From Phycisphaerae bacterium (GTDB lineage: Bacteria; Planctomycetota; Phycisphaerae; UBA1845), in contig JAJDEB010000048.1 of NCBI GenBank assembly GCA_029260015.1, positions 1 to 43,219 of the forward strand: a stretch of DNA of 43,219 nucleotides, in the 5' to 3' direction. A program made the position numbers and the translations under genes. A model generated the notes under the pieces. The model was not told the origin of the DNA and searched no databases. It was given only the letters and a program-made list of their open reading frames with translations. Of the stretch, positions 13,151 to 23,000 are shown piece after piece. Each line of letters begins with the position of its first letter. The stretch's first letter is position 1.

Positions 13151-15108
13151 GCTTCAACCTGACGGACCTCGACGATTCCACGCTGGAGTCGATCGTGACG
13201 GAGAGCCACGACGAGATCGGGCGCCACTTGCGGGAGCAGGGCGAGATGGTGTCTTCCTACGTGGGGCCGTTCTACGAGGGGTCGTACACGGGCGGCACGG
13301 GGGCTGGACCGTCCCAGCGGACGTTGCAGACGGGGTTCCAGTCGAACCCGACGAACACGCACTACGCCTGGGTGACGGCGTACCTGGCCCGTGTGGCTGC
13401 CGGCGTGCCGAAGTGGGACGTGAGCTCGCACATTCCGGGCCATGCTGGGCAGGTTGCGGACGCGCTGACGCTGGGCCTGGACCGGGTATCGACGGTGCTC
13501 AAGCTGCGCCGTTTCGTGGGCCGGATGGCGACGGACTACGCGTTTTCGTTCGCGTACGCATCGGTGATGATGGAGGAGCGCCCGGACTCGTCGGGGCTGC
13601 TCGAGCGGCGTGAGAGTGATGCGGAGGGGCTTTGGTGGCCTGTTCCGCGGCACCATGAGCCCGAGGATGCGATTTGGGACACGGCGGTTGATGCGTGGGA
13701 GGAGAGCGAGTTCCGGGGGGTGCGGAAGCTGTTCTCGAAGTCGAGCTTGAGCGCCGAAGACGGCTGGGTGATGGAGGAGGTCGAGCGGGCGGCGTTGCTG
13801 GCTGACGAGCGGGACACTCAGATTCCCGAGCGGTCGCGGCGCAAGTACAGGGACCGGGACCTGATCGCGGGGCGGGTGCTTTGGTTCCCGAAGCTGGAAC
13901 TCGAGGACGCGGAGGAAGCTGGCTGGACGTTTGACGCGGACGAGAAGCGGGAGATGGAGGAGTCGCTGGACCACTACGGCTTCATGCTGACGCTGGGCGA
14001 CAAGGGGCATGCGGGGCACTTGAAGAGGCCCGAGCCCTACTTTGGGCGCCCCACGGGGCCGTTTGTCATGGCGTCGGGGGTGCCTGTGCCTGGCTCGACG
14101 GTAGGGCTGTCGCACCTGGCGGCGATCGAGGCGCAGTCGCGGGAGATGAACGACTACGACCGGGCGGTGAACAAGGCCGGCCGTGACGCGAAGACGATCG
14201 TGGCGGTCGAGGACGATGGGGACGGGCTCATCAAGACGGCGATCAACGAGGCTGCCCACGGGGACGCCATTGACATGGAGATGGTGACCCGTGATGGGCG
14301 GCCTTCGTTCGCTGTCATCGACTTTTCCACGCTCTCGCAGTCGATGTACGCCCACGCGCAGTACCTCCGCGAGCAGTACGACCGGGTAGCTGGCACGCCT
14401 GACCCGTCCCAGGGCGTCGTCACGGGCGATGCCACGGCGACCGAGATCACGGCGGCGGTTGGAGCGAGTGACCTGCGGCTGGGCTACCACATTGGGCAGT
14501 TCAACGCGGCGATGGGCGATGTCGGCGAGCTGATGGCGCACCAGATGTACCACCGGGAGGAGTTCTCGGTCTCTCTGGTGGGAACTGGGCACAGGCGGGA
14601 CCGGCTCGTAGCGCAGGGTCCGCAGGGTCCGGAGCCGGCGTTGATGCCGGTCTGGGACGGTGGGCCGGAGGAGGGGATCTCGTTCGATGACCTCCATATT
14701 CGATTCAACTTCCGGTCGACGCAGCACCAGACGGACGCCCAGCGGTCGGCGCGCGGTCAGCGCATGATCGAGATGGCTACCCAGGTCGGGCCGGTGATGC
14801 CGCAGACACCGTGGATCCCTTGGGCGGACTTGCTCGAGGCGGTCGGCGGGTACTGGGACGAGCCGGACCTGGCTTCGGTGATGCTCGACAAGAAAATCCT
14901 GGCTGAAGCTACGAAGCGGTTCACCCAACTCCAGATGGCGGAGAGCCAGCCGAACGCACAACTTGGTTCCGACTCGTTCGGGACGATGCTCGGGGATCAG
15001 GGGACGTTCAGGTCGCGGGCACCGGGTCCGCAGGCGTCTCCTGCCCCGCAGGCCCCCCAGGGGCCGCAACTACAGAACTCCCCGCCTGGAGCAGCGCAGG
15101 CGATCTGA
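13147..15108 (+). CDS. Portal protein
   Basis: A 653-residue protein after the large terminase. It has helical N- and C-terminal regions and a core rich in portal-like elements: S-N-P-T-N-T-H-Y-A-W-V-T-A-Y-L near residue 65, and a late G-V-V-T-G-D-A-T-A-T-E-I-T-A-A segment typical of portal stem/crown helices. The C-terminus is Pro/Gln-rich. Twelve copies would form the DNA channel at the capsid vertex. At 650 residues it is long, as is usual in short-tailed phages. Coupled to both neighbours by overlapping start/stop. Confidence 0.8.
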   Translation: MSFNLTDLDDSTLESIVTESHDEIGRHLREQGEMVSSYVGPFYEGSYTGGTGAGPSQRTLQTGFQSNPTNTHYAWVTAYLARVAAGVPKWDVSSHIPGHAGQVADALTLGLDRVSTVLKLRRFVGRMATDYAFSFAYASVMMEERPDSSGLLERRESDAEGLWWPVPRHHEPEDAIWDTAVDAWEESEFRGVRKLFSKSSLSAEDGWVMEEVERAALLADERDTQIPERSRRKYRDRDLIAGRVLWFPKLELEDAEEAGWTFDADEKREMEESLDHYGFMLTLGDKGHAGHLKRPEPYFGRPTGPFVMASGVPVPGSTVGLSHLAAIEAQSREMNDYDRAVNKAGRDAKTIVAVEDDGDGLIKTAINEAAHGDAIDMEMVTRDGRPSFAVIDFSTLSQSMYAHAQYLREQYDRVAGTPDPSQGVVTGDATATEITAAVGASDLRLGYHIGQFNAAMGDVGELMAHQMYHREEFSVSLVGTGHRRDRLVAQGPQGPEPALMPVWDGGPEEGISFDDLHIRFNFRSTQHQTDAQRSARGQRMIEMATQVGPVMPQTPWIPWADLLEAVGGYWDEPDLASVMLDKKILAEATKRFTQLQMAESQPNAQLGSDSFGTMLGDQGTFRSRAPGPQASPAPQAPQGPQLQNSPPGAAQAI

Positions 15109-15821
15109 TGAGCGACTACCTGACACAAGCCGAGCCCGAGCAGCCGAAGCCCCTCAACGTGGAGGAGTGGACGATCCTTTGTCCTGGCCCGTCGTTGGCG
15201 GACTGGGATCCGTCCGAGGCGCTGGACGGGCCGATCATCGCGGTCAACGAGGCAATCGGCCTGATTGACGACGCGGACGTCTGGGGTCTCACGAAGATCC
15301 CGTTGCACATCGACCCGATCCTGGCGGACTACGGTTTGTCGGTGAACCAGGTCCAGAAAACGGATCAGCGCATCTGGGCGAACTCTGGGCTCACGGAGAA
15401 CTACCTGATCGGTCGGTGTGACCGGACGTACCCGAACCGCCAGCCGGCGCTGGAGAAGTTCACGGGGTTTCCGCATCGCTGCGAGTGGACGCAGGCGCCG
15501 TGGCTTGGTTTCGCGGCGGTCGCTATCACGATGGGGGCCAAGAGGATCCTTGTCGTCGGCGCCGACATGAGGGGGCACGGCTACGCCGGGATCCCTGATG
15601 GCCCGTTCGGGTACCGCGAGGAGGCGGACTACGAGGACGGCCGGCGCTGGCGGCTCGAGCACCGAATCGTCGAGATGGCGGTGGGTGACGCGAAGCTGGC
15701 GGGGATCGAGATCGAGGTCGTCGGGATGTCGGAGCGTGAGCGGACGCGGAAGTCGGTCAAGGTCGAGCCGGTACCGGTCATGGCCCAGGTCGACGACGAC
15801 GACGAGGAGGACGACGCATGA
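15108..15821 (+). CDS. MptE/DUF115-like Rossmann-fold protein (possible glycosyltransferase)
   Basis: A 237-residue protein. I-L-C-P-G-P-S-L (23-30), then I-I-A-V-N-E-A-I (43-50), and later R-I-L-V-V-G-A-D-M-R-G (about 145-156) match the pattern of MptE-like/DUF115 proteins and GT42-type sialyltransferases, where G-x-S-L binds a phosphate or nucleotide-sugar and the next strand carries an Asn. An acidic tail (DDDDEEDD) follows. Phage members are known but poorly characterised. Its place between portal and scaffold is odd for an enzyme and suggests virion or surface-glycan modification. Activity unproven. Confidence 0.65.
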   Translation: MSDYLTQAEPEQPKPLNVEEWTILCPGPSLADWDPSEALDGPIIAVNEAIGLIDDADVWGLTKIPLHIDPILADYGLSVNQVQKTDQRIWANSGLTENYLIGRCDRTYPNRQPALEKFTGFPHRCEWTQAPWLGFAAVAITMGAKRILVVGADMRGHGYAGIPDGPFGYREEADYEDGRRWRLEHRIVEMAVGDAKLAGIEIEVVGMSERERTRKSVKVEPVPVMAQVDDDDEEDDA

Positions 15822-16159
15822 TCTACGGATTCCGTGAAGTCCTGCCGAGCGGGAAGCTCGCGGCCAAAGTGATCGACTTCGAGGTGTCTCACGAGGACGT
15901 TGTCGGGATCGGTCAGCGCATGCGCCGCGGTGACCGTGAGTACCAGCGCATCGTCGAGGTGCCCGCGATGAAGGTCGAGGGTAACTTCCACTTCCGCAGC
16001 AGCACGGCGCCCCGCTTCTGGACCGAGCACCTCAAGCGCGGCGGGAAGTGTGACGAGCGCGGCCGGCCGCTGTTCGAGAGCAAGAAGCAGGTCGTCGAGT
16101 TGAACGCGGTGGGCGCCGATTCGCCCGAGGGCTTGCGGCACGAAGGGATCTTCGACTGA
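15818..16159 (+). CDS. Hypothetical protein in head module
   Basis: A 113-residue mixed alpha/beta protein (MIYGFREVLPSGKLAAKVIDFEV...). It starts in an ATGA overlap and its stop overlaps the next start by one base (TGATG). Conserved placement between portal and scaffold would fit a head-assembly accessory role. No family recognised. Confidence 0.7.
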   Translation: MIYGFREVLPSGKLAAKVIDFEVSHEDVVGIGQRMRRGDREYQRIVEVPAMKVEGNFHFRSSTAPRFWTEHLKRGGKCDERGRPLFESKKQVVELNAVGADSPEGLRHEGIFD

Positions 16160-16584
16160 TGCCGCGCTTCCTCGATCGCTGGATGAACAAGGACCCGCTT
16201 CGGGACGTGCCCATGGCGCACCGTCTCGATCCGCAGGGCGGCGCTACGCTGGGCCGTGCGGACGAGGACTACCGGGAGTGGCGCGAGCGCTGGAGTTCTG
16301 GGCTGACGGAGCAGGAAGTCGCGCTCGGGCTCAAGAACGAGGCGTCCGAACCGTGGGTCTACCGCACGCTGCGCTGCGAGGCCGTGTGTGACGATCCGGA
16401 CGGGCTGGAGAAGCGCGTAGAGCTCCTGGCTCGCGTGAAGGAGATGCAGCGGGCTGGGTGGCACATCTACCGCAAGGGCGAGGCGAACCCCTACAACCCG
16501 TTGCAGGCCCCGGTGATGCACATGCTGCCCGCGTTGTGGGTGGAGATGCGGCGAGAGAAAACGGAGAAGGAGCTGATTCTGTGA
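16159..16584 (+). CDS. Hypothetical protein in head module
   Basis: A 141-residue charged, mostly helical protein (MPRFLDRWMNKDPLRDVPMAHRLDPQGG...). Tight start/stop overlaps tie it to the upstream gene and to the scaffold gene. No recognisable motif; the neighbourhood suggests capsid assembly. Confidence 0.7.
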   Translation: MPRFLDRWMNKDPLRDVPMAHRLDPQGGATLGRADEDYREWRERWSSGLTEQEVALGLKNEASEPWVYRTLRCEAVCDDPDGLEKRVELLARVKEMQRAGWHIYRKGEANPYNPLQAPVMHMLPALWVEMRREKTEKELIL

Positions 16585-17531
16585 ACGAGGAGCAACTGGA
16601 AGTGGCCCGCGAGAAGTGGGAAGAGATCACGGGAAAGCAGCCCGAGGTCGAGGTCGAGGAGACTGAGGAGGTTGTCGAGGAGGCGGAACTCGACGACGAC
16701 GAAGAGGAAGAGGAACAACCGGCACCCAAGGTCTCGAAACGAGACAAGATCCTACGCGCGGCGCACGTCCCGCAATCGGTGTTGGAAAAGCTCGCAGACG
16801 ACGACGAACTGGGGGACACGCTCGGCGAATGGGCCGAGTTTCTCCAGCGGCGTCATGTGAGCCAAGAGCGTGCATTCCAGGAGCGCGGCGAGCTGCGGCG
16901 CAAGACCGAAGATCTCGAGGAACAGAACCGAACGCTACGGGGGCAACTGGCGGAAGCCGGCCTCACCCCGGAAGCGCGGAAGCTGCGCGAGGTACTCGGT
17001 AGCGACTACGACCAGCTCGACGACGGCCTGAAAGAGAAGCTGTCGAGTCTTGTTCAGCCAGTCCAACGTCAGGAGGGGAACGAGCCCAAGCTCGACCCGA
17101 CTCGGCGGGAAGTACTGGACAAGCAGATGGCGCGGCTCGGGAAGAGTTTTCCCGATGTCCGTGAGGCTTCGATCCAGTCTGACATTCTCGACCAAGTCGA
17201 GTTTTTGGCGCGGGATCCGTACTTGCAAAGCCAGCACGCGGGGGACCCGGACGCATTGGTGCGTGCGGTGTTCGACACGGCGGCAGAGCGAGTTTACGGG
17301 CGGCGACCGGGCGGAACGATTCCAGAAGAGAACAAGCCGGTGCGGAAGAAGCGCCCCTCGGCTGCGGCGGGAGTGGGTCGAACCACCCCGAACCGCAAGT
17401 CCGGTGGGCTTACGACGAGGGAGCAACAGCGCGTCATCTGGAACGAGATGCAAAAGGGCAAGTCGATTGCCCAAGCGCGCCATGCTGCGGGGCTTCCGCC
17501 CGAACCCGGGAAGACGCTCTACGCACAGTAG
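16581..17531 (+). CDS. Capsid scaffolding protein
   Basis: A 316-residue protein starting at GTG 16581 (GTGA overlap). The N-terminal 55 residues are extremely acidic (runs of Glu/Asp), followed by long coiled-coil helices (about 95-170) and a basic C-terminus (VRKKRPSAAAGVGRT... GKTLYAQ). Acidic, coiled-coil and basic-tailed proteins immediately upstream of the major capsid gene are the hallmark of phage scaffolds, which guide shell assembly and then leave or are degraded. No protease domain seen. Confidence 0.8.
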   Translation: MNEEQLEVAREKWEEITGKQPEVEVEETEEVVEEAELDDDEEEEEQPAPKVSKRDKILRAAHVPQSVLEKLADDDELGDTLGEWAEFLQRRHVSQERAFQERGELRRKTEDLEEQNRTLRGQLAEAGLTPEARKLREVLGSDYDQLDDGLKEKLSSLVQPVQRQEGNEPKLDPTRREVLDKQMARLGKSFPDVREASIQSDILDQVEFLARDPYLQSQHAGDPDALVRAVFDTAAERVYGRRPGGTIPEENKPVRKKRPSAAAGVGRTTPNRKSGGLTTREQQRVIWNEMQKGKSIAQARHAAGLPPEPGKTLYAQ

Positions 17532-17562
17532 GCTCATCCCGTAGCAGAGAAAGGTAGTCACA

Positions 17563-18732
17563 ATGGCTACTGTCAGCATCTCGCAACTTCTGGACTTCGT
17601 GAAAGCCACGACCGATCTATGGATCGGTGACGGCGGCAAGAAGACGTTCCAGAACGACGCGAGCATCAACACCAACATTTGGGGCAAGCTCGCCTACGGC
17701 TGGGCGGACAAGCTCTACGCCAACAGCGGCAAGAGCGTTCGGGCGCCGATCATCCTCTCGGGGAACGGGTCCTTCCGGGCGTACAAGATGGGCGGCTCTG
17801 GCGGCCCGTACACTGACGCGCAGAACCTCCAGGAGCCGCAGTTCTACATGCGGTTCACGCAGTCACACATGACGTGGCGCGACCAGGAGCTTCTGTTCAA
17901 CGAGGGCTCGGGCGGCGACGGGAACTTCTTGCAGGCAATCGACCTGCACGAAGGCAAGGTTGCCGCGATGAAAACGGACCACTGGAACGGGCTCGACGCT
18001 CAGACCTGGGCCGTACCCGATCCGACCAAGATGGAGGGCGACGGGTCCACGCAGGACGCGCCGTTCTCGGTCTGGACGTGGGTGAACGACTTCGCCAACG
18101 GTCTGATGCAGAACACGCCGGGTGGCAACTTTACGACGATCGGCGGGATCAACCCCGCGGACGCGGCGTACGGCGGCAACTACGAGCGCGTCCGTACGAC
18201 GTACTCGAGCGTGACCGCAGGCACAGCCGACAACATCCTGGAAGGGCTGGACGAGGGCATCGAAGCCGTCAACTGGCAGCTTCCGGCTGACGATCAGCAG
18301 TACTTCTCCAATCCGGAGATGCAACGGCTGTTCATGATGGTCGCCCCGACCGGGCACAAGCTCATCAAGGGTCTGAACCGCGAGGGTCAGGACACCTGGA
18401 TGCGCTTCGGTGACAGTGGCATCAAGACGCTGGCCCACGCCGGCATCCCGATCCACCGTGCTCCGCAGATGGCGACTTCGGCTGTCTACGACGACGGAAG
18501 CGGCGGGCTCGCTGTTGACACGGCGGCGGACATTACCGGCCAGCGTGTGCTGTTGCTGAACGGCAACTACCTGCGCCCGACGTGCCACGCCGATCGTTTC
18601 TGGGAGATGATGCCTGCCGAGCAGGATCCCAACGACGATGAGAAGTGGGTTGTGAAGTGCAAGCTCTGGCACCAGCTCATCAACACCAGTCCTCGCCACC
18701 AGGGGATCGTTTCCCCGTCCGTCGACCTCTAA
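17563..18732 (+). CDS. Major capsid protein
   Basis: A 389-residue protein directly after the scaffold. It has its own strong ribosome-binding site (GAAAGG upstream of ATG 17563), a gap from neighbours and high Gly/Asn/Trp content with no long coiled coil, as expected for an HK97-fold shell protein. Conserved-looking segments are the N-terminal helix (ISQLLDFVKATTDLW) and the central F-M-R-F-T-Q-S-H-M-T-W-R-D strand and helix pair. The specific capsid family cannot be named from sequence reading. Confidence 0.8.
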   Translation: MATVSISQLLDFVKATTDLWIGDGGKKTFQNDASINTNIWGKLAYGWADKLYANSGKSVRAPIILSGNGSFRAYKMGGSGGPYTDAQNLQEPQFYMRFTQSHMTWRDQELLFNEGSGGDGNFLQAIDLHEGKVAAMKTDHWNGLDAQTWAVPDPTKMEGDGSTQDAPFSVWTWVNDFANGLMQNTPGGNFTTIGGINPADAAYGGNYERVRTTYSSVTAGTADNILEGLDEGIEAVNWQLPADDQQYFSNPEMQRLFMMVAPTGHKLIKGLNREGQDTWMRFGDSGIKTLAHAGIPIHRAPQMATSAVYDDGSGGLAVDTAADITGQRVLLLNGNYLRPTCHADRFWEMMPAEQDPNDDEKWVVKCKLWHQLINTSPRHQGIVSPSVDL

Positions 18733-18747
18733 AGGAGGGCAAGAAAA

Positions 18748-19305
18748 ATGAGTTCTCAGTATCCCGTTTCCATGATCGGGGCGCCCTCGGCGAGCCCGGT
18801 CGGAATTTCTCCGGGTCGCGTTACTGCGCCCTTCAAGGTCCGTGGTGCGGCTGCGGTCGCTGGTGATGTTCACCAGCAGGACTACGCCGGCCTGGCTGTC
18901 ATCGCTGACAGTGAAACCCCCACGGGCGGATCCGCTTCGTTGGGGCTCGAGACCTCAACCTGGTCGAACATGGCGGCTGCAACGCTGCTTGGTATCGACA
19001 ACGACGCCCCCGGCCCGATTATCGGCGTGGCGGTTCGCAACGTTGCGGACCTCGACATCGGCGAATTCGTGGTCTACGGGTTCGTCAACGCCTTCGTCAG
19101 TCGCTCTGCGTCGGCGACGGTCGCAATCGGTGCCGCACTGCGCACGACCAACTCAGCGAAGGACTTTGTCGCTGACGGCGGCGCTATTCTGAACCGTTAC
19201 ATGGCAATCCTCCAGGAAGGCGCGACGGTCACGACTACGCGCCAACTGTTGGAGTGCTTCGTCAACGGAATCGGAAGCGTCGGTCTCGGCTTCATCACTG
19301 CGTAG
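18748..19305 (+). CDS. Putative capsid decoration/head fibre protein
   Basis: A 185-residue Ala/Gly/Val/Thr-rich beta protein without charged coiled coil, read from ATG 18748 after a strong AGGAGG site. Small beta-rich proteins directly after the major capsid gene are usually outer-capsid decoration or stabilising proteins, and the composition (repeated A-V-A/T-V strands) fits. The strong ribosome-binding site implies high expression like the capsid gene. It is followed by the hairpin at 19322-19363. Confidence 0.6.
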   Translation: MSSQYPVSMIGAPSASPVGISPGRVTAPFKVRGAAAVAGDVHQQDYAGLAVIADSETPTGGSASLGLETSTWSNMAAATLLGIDNDAPGPIIGVAVRNVADLDIGEFVVYGFVNAFVSRSASATVAIGAALRTTNSAKDFVADGGAILNRYMAILQEGATVTTTRQLLECFVNGIGSVGLGFITA

Positions 19306-19321
19306 CACCTCCCTGCTGCTC

Positions 19322-19363
19322 GGCGACCTCGGGATGGAATTCTCCACCCATCTCGGGGTCGCC
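19322..19363. terminator. 16-bp hairpin after capsid genes (terminator or RNA processing site)
   Basis: Arms 19322-19337 and 19348-19363 pair over 16 bp with only two G-U type wobbles around a 10-base loop. There is no U-tract, so it is not a canonical intrinsic terminator. Its position just after the capsid and decoration genes, in one of the very few gaps in the late operon, suggests partial termination or a 3' stabiliser that raises capsid mRNA relative to downstream genes. Confidence 0.65.
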
Positions 19364-19380
19364 ACTACCCCTACAGCTAC

Positions 19381-20097
19381 ATGACGTTCAAGGCCCTCGA
19401 AGCTCTCGACTGGATCAAGGCCGACCTCGGTTCGATACCCGAGGAGACGACGTCACAGATGGACCTTTTGAACCAGGCGGGCCAGTTCTTCGTGGCGACC
19501 CGCACCTGGCGCGTGTACGAGGCCAGTGGAACGCTCGACACCGTCATCGGGCAGGACTACGTGGACCTGTTCGACGACTTCCGAAGCGAGCGCAGCGTGC
19601 GCGTCAGCGGAACCGGCACGCAACTGCGGAAGGCATCGCCGGAACAGATCAACGAGTACGACGCCTACGGCTCGACGCCGACGCCCCGGCTGTACGACAT
19701 CCAGCACCGAGTCGCGTCGAACGTCATCATCCCGATCATCCGGCTGTCACCTACTCCGACCGCCGTGGAGACGCTGTACGTCTACTACAACACCGACTGG
19801 AACGAGCTGGCGACTCCTGGGGACGTCGTGCGCATGACGCACTGGATGAAGCCCCTCTACCGCCAGATGGTCGTCGCGTTTGCTCGCGGCATCCTGGAGA
19901 ACGAGGAGAGCGGAGCGGCGCGTCTCGAGGGTGAACTCGCAGCGGTGCGTGGAGGCGAGGTGTTCAAAGCGGTTTCGATGCGTGACGCCAGGCTCTCACA
20001 CGGTCGCGGTATGCGCCGCCGTGGATTCGTGGACTCGGCCAACTTCCGGCGTGTGGCGTCGCCCTACCTTGACGGGAACACTCTCCCGCCCTCCTGA
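19381..20097 (+). CDS. Head-tail adaptor protein
   Basis: A 238-residue protein between the capsid group and the nozzle, the position of the podoviral adaptor (T7 gp11-like). It is helical at both ends (FKALEALDWIKADLGS..., ETTSQMDLLNQAGQFFVA..., MKPLYRQMVVAFARGILENE) with a beta-rich centre, which suits adaptor proteins that dock under the portal. No ribosome-binding site is visible in the 15 bases before ATG 19381, which lies after the hairpin. The stop overlaps the nozzle start by one base. Confidence 0.6.
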   Translation: MTFKALEALDWIKADLGSIPEETTSQMDLLNQAGQFFVATRTWRVYEASGTLDTVIGQDYVDLFDDFRSERSVRVSGTGTQLRKASPEQINEYDAYGSTPTPRLYDIQHRVASNVIIPIIRLSPTPTAVETLYVYYNTDWNELATPGDVVRMTHWMKPLYRQMVVAFARGILENEESGAARLEGELAAVRGGEVFKAVSMRDARLSHGRGMRRRGFVDSANFRRVASPYLDGNTLPPS

Positions 20098-23000
20098 TGC
20101 CCGACCTCCCGATCACATGGCCCCGGCGCGGTCTGGACGAGAACGAGGCGCACTCCTCGCAGGCTCCGGATACGTACCGCGACGGGCGCAACGTGCGGAC
20201 GAAGGACCCTGTCTCTGGCTCGCTCCGTGGCGGGCAGCGGTCGGGGCACACGAAATACTGTCCGACCCAGCTTGCGGCCGGCAAGGTGCGGCGCGGGCTC
20301 GTTGTTGCGCACGATGTCCCGAACATCACGTTTGGGAACAAGGCGAGCGCGCTTGCTGCTGCGGACATCGTGGACTCGGCGGACACCCCGAGCATGGGGG
20401 ACTCGCCGCGCATCGTGACCGATCGGGTTGGCGACATCTACGCGATCGACGGCAAGGCCGGGATCGTGAAGTTCAATCCGAGGTTCAAGGAACAGTGGCG
20501 GATCAACCTGCCGACCGAAGACGAGACTCACGAAGTCCGCGCGTTGTGGGTAGACGACTTCTCAAACGTCTACGCGGCGGTCTCCCTGGGCGAGCAGCCG
20601 ACGCTAGGGCGCATCTGGAAGTACCGTCCAAACCTCGAGACGGACATCTCGCTCGATTGGACCTACGAGCCTGGCGGGCTTGTACCGGACCTCGTCGAGC
20701 GGAACGGGGTCCTGTACTACGTCGTAAACTTCCCTGACACGGGCAAGACGAACCTCGTCGCGCTCACGAACCTGGGGCGGAACGAGCCGCTCAAGGTGTT
20801 CGAACAGATCCAGCTACCGCACCCGGCGAACGCGATTGCGGTCAACATGGACGGCGCGCTGCTGACGGCGCACGAACCGAACAACGACCGCGGCAAGAAC
20901 CCGCAGGCCCCAGACTCCGATACGGTTCAGGAGTCCTGGAGCCCGCGCAACCTGACGAACTACGAGAGCCGGATTTGGTCGTGGCACTCTGCGGACAACC
21001 TGGACGGACTCGGGAACTCATCTTTCAGCGAAGACGACGACGTGCCGGTCATCATCGACCAGTCGGGCAACGGCCGGCACTACTATGCGGCGATCGACGA
21101 GAGCCTGCCCGAGATCAAGGGTGGAACTCCGGTAGCCGTCACGGCCGGGACGTTCGCTGAGAAGGCGCAGGCGGGCCGCCCTGGGCTCCGGTTCAACGGG
21201 ACCTCCAACCTCTACAAGTCGCGCCCGAACGTCTCCACGGGCTACGGATCGCGTGACGGGCAGCAGACGACGGTTCCGGCGTACCAGGCTGCGCGCGACG
21301 AGCTGGGCGTAGTGACGCCGAACACGGGTAGCGCGTACCTCGTCGTGATGGCGGTGCGGGTTGACTTGGACGAAGACTCTGCGCGTGCTCGGTTCCTGTG
21401 GTCGCATGAAGGCGCGGACGACGACGCTGGTACGCCGGAAGACCGCCACATCCTCGTCAACAAGAACTCGAGCGCACTGACCACAAACGTAGCGGTTGGC
21501 GCTGATACGGGCCGTATCTTTGTTCACGAACAGACGGATCACACGACCGTTGGCTCAAGTGGTGGCAACAGTCCAGCAGGCGGGTTCCTGCCAGCATCCG
21601 GTAACTTCTCTGGCGACTTCGGCCTGGACGACGGCGCCGGGACGCCTGTATTCGGTGACGCGATCGACAACACGTCGAACATCGCCATCATCTCGTACCT
21701 GTGTGACGGCGGTTTTGAGGCGGGCAACTACGCCGACGACGTCACGCATTCCTTCGTGCGCTACAACGGGCGTCCGATCGACCGGTACTGCTCGAACCCG
21801 AACTACACGCTCGAGCCCGACTACCTGGGCGGAACCGGTGTTGCGGACGCCGACCTTCCTGCGGTTCCGACGCTTGGCGAACTGAACCGATACTTCAAAG
21901 GCTGGTTCCTCGAGAAGATCGTGATTGCGCGCACGGTGGACCTGGCCGCGGCAACGACCGAGGACATCGTGGTCGAGCACACGAAGTACGGGAACTCGAC
22001 AGTTCCTGTAACCGGTGATGCCGACTGGCCGGGGCAGTTCGTGGACCAGGACGATACGGAGCTCGCCAAGCTCGAGGGGTACTTGATGCACCGCTGGGGC
22101 AAGAAGTCGGTGGCCCCTGGAACGAGCACCGAGTACGGACACCCGTACCGAAGCGACGTTCCCCTGGCCCCGACGCAGCCGGCCACGTTCAACGTGAACA
22201 CGTTGCGCGATGCCTCGGGAATCCTGGCGAAGTGGTCCGGTGACTCTGGGCTCCCCATCTGGAGCGTGCAGGGTGCGAACCTCGGGCTGGGCGGGATCGG
22301 ATACGACGTCAAGGTCTCGCCGCTGGGGTACATCTACTCCTACGGCCCGGCGAACGGCGCGGCGGTGTTCGCGCGCAGGATTGACGACACGGGCGACTTG
22401 CCGACGATCACTGGCGGGGACACGTGGCTCGCTTCGCTGGGCATGACGCAAACGAACCTGACTTTCGATGAGACCCTGCCGCGCATGGCGGTGGACGAGA
22501 AGGACAACGTCTACGTGCCGGTTGGGGTGACGCCGGCGTCGGGTAGCGCGCCAAGTGGGGACGTCGTCGTGCTCGACAAGGACGGCACGGTGCTCCACAA
22601 CTTCAATCGAACCGGCGTCGATCAGTGGTTCGCTATTTCGTGCGCTGTCCCGCCTGGGCCGCTTCCGCCGTACCCCGACACGTTGACCGGCCAGCGGTCG
22701 CCGTACTTCTGGGCTGCTGGCAAGGGCGAGGACGAGGGCGCGAACGACATCGACAACATCGTGCGCGTCTCGACGATCACAGAGACGGTGAACGCGAACC
22801 CGTCTCGCGTCATTACCCAGGTGGCTGCGGTCGGGGACACGCTCTACAAGGTGACGGACGTAACGCGGACCACGCCGACAGGTGGTAGCGGGATCCTCGA
22901 CGCGACGTCGCGCTACCTGGACATGTTCGCGGCTTACGAGAAGGGCTGCATCCTCGACGGGAAGAACTACTACCTGTACGACCCGAAGACGGACGAGGTC

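Noticed and set aside
13033..15069. 678-codon open frame on the minus strand opposite the portal gene
   Set aside because: It is an Arg/Pro-rich mirror frame of the portal and terminase genes, as happens in GC-rich DNA. The plus-strand genes have clear motifs and coupling.
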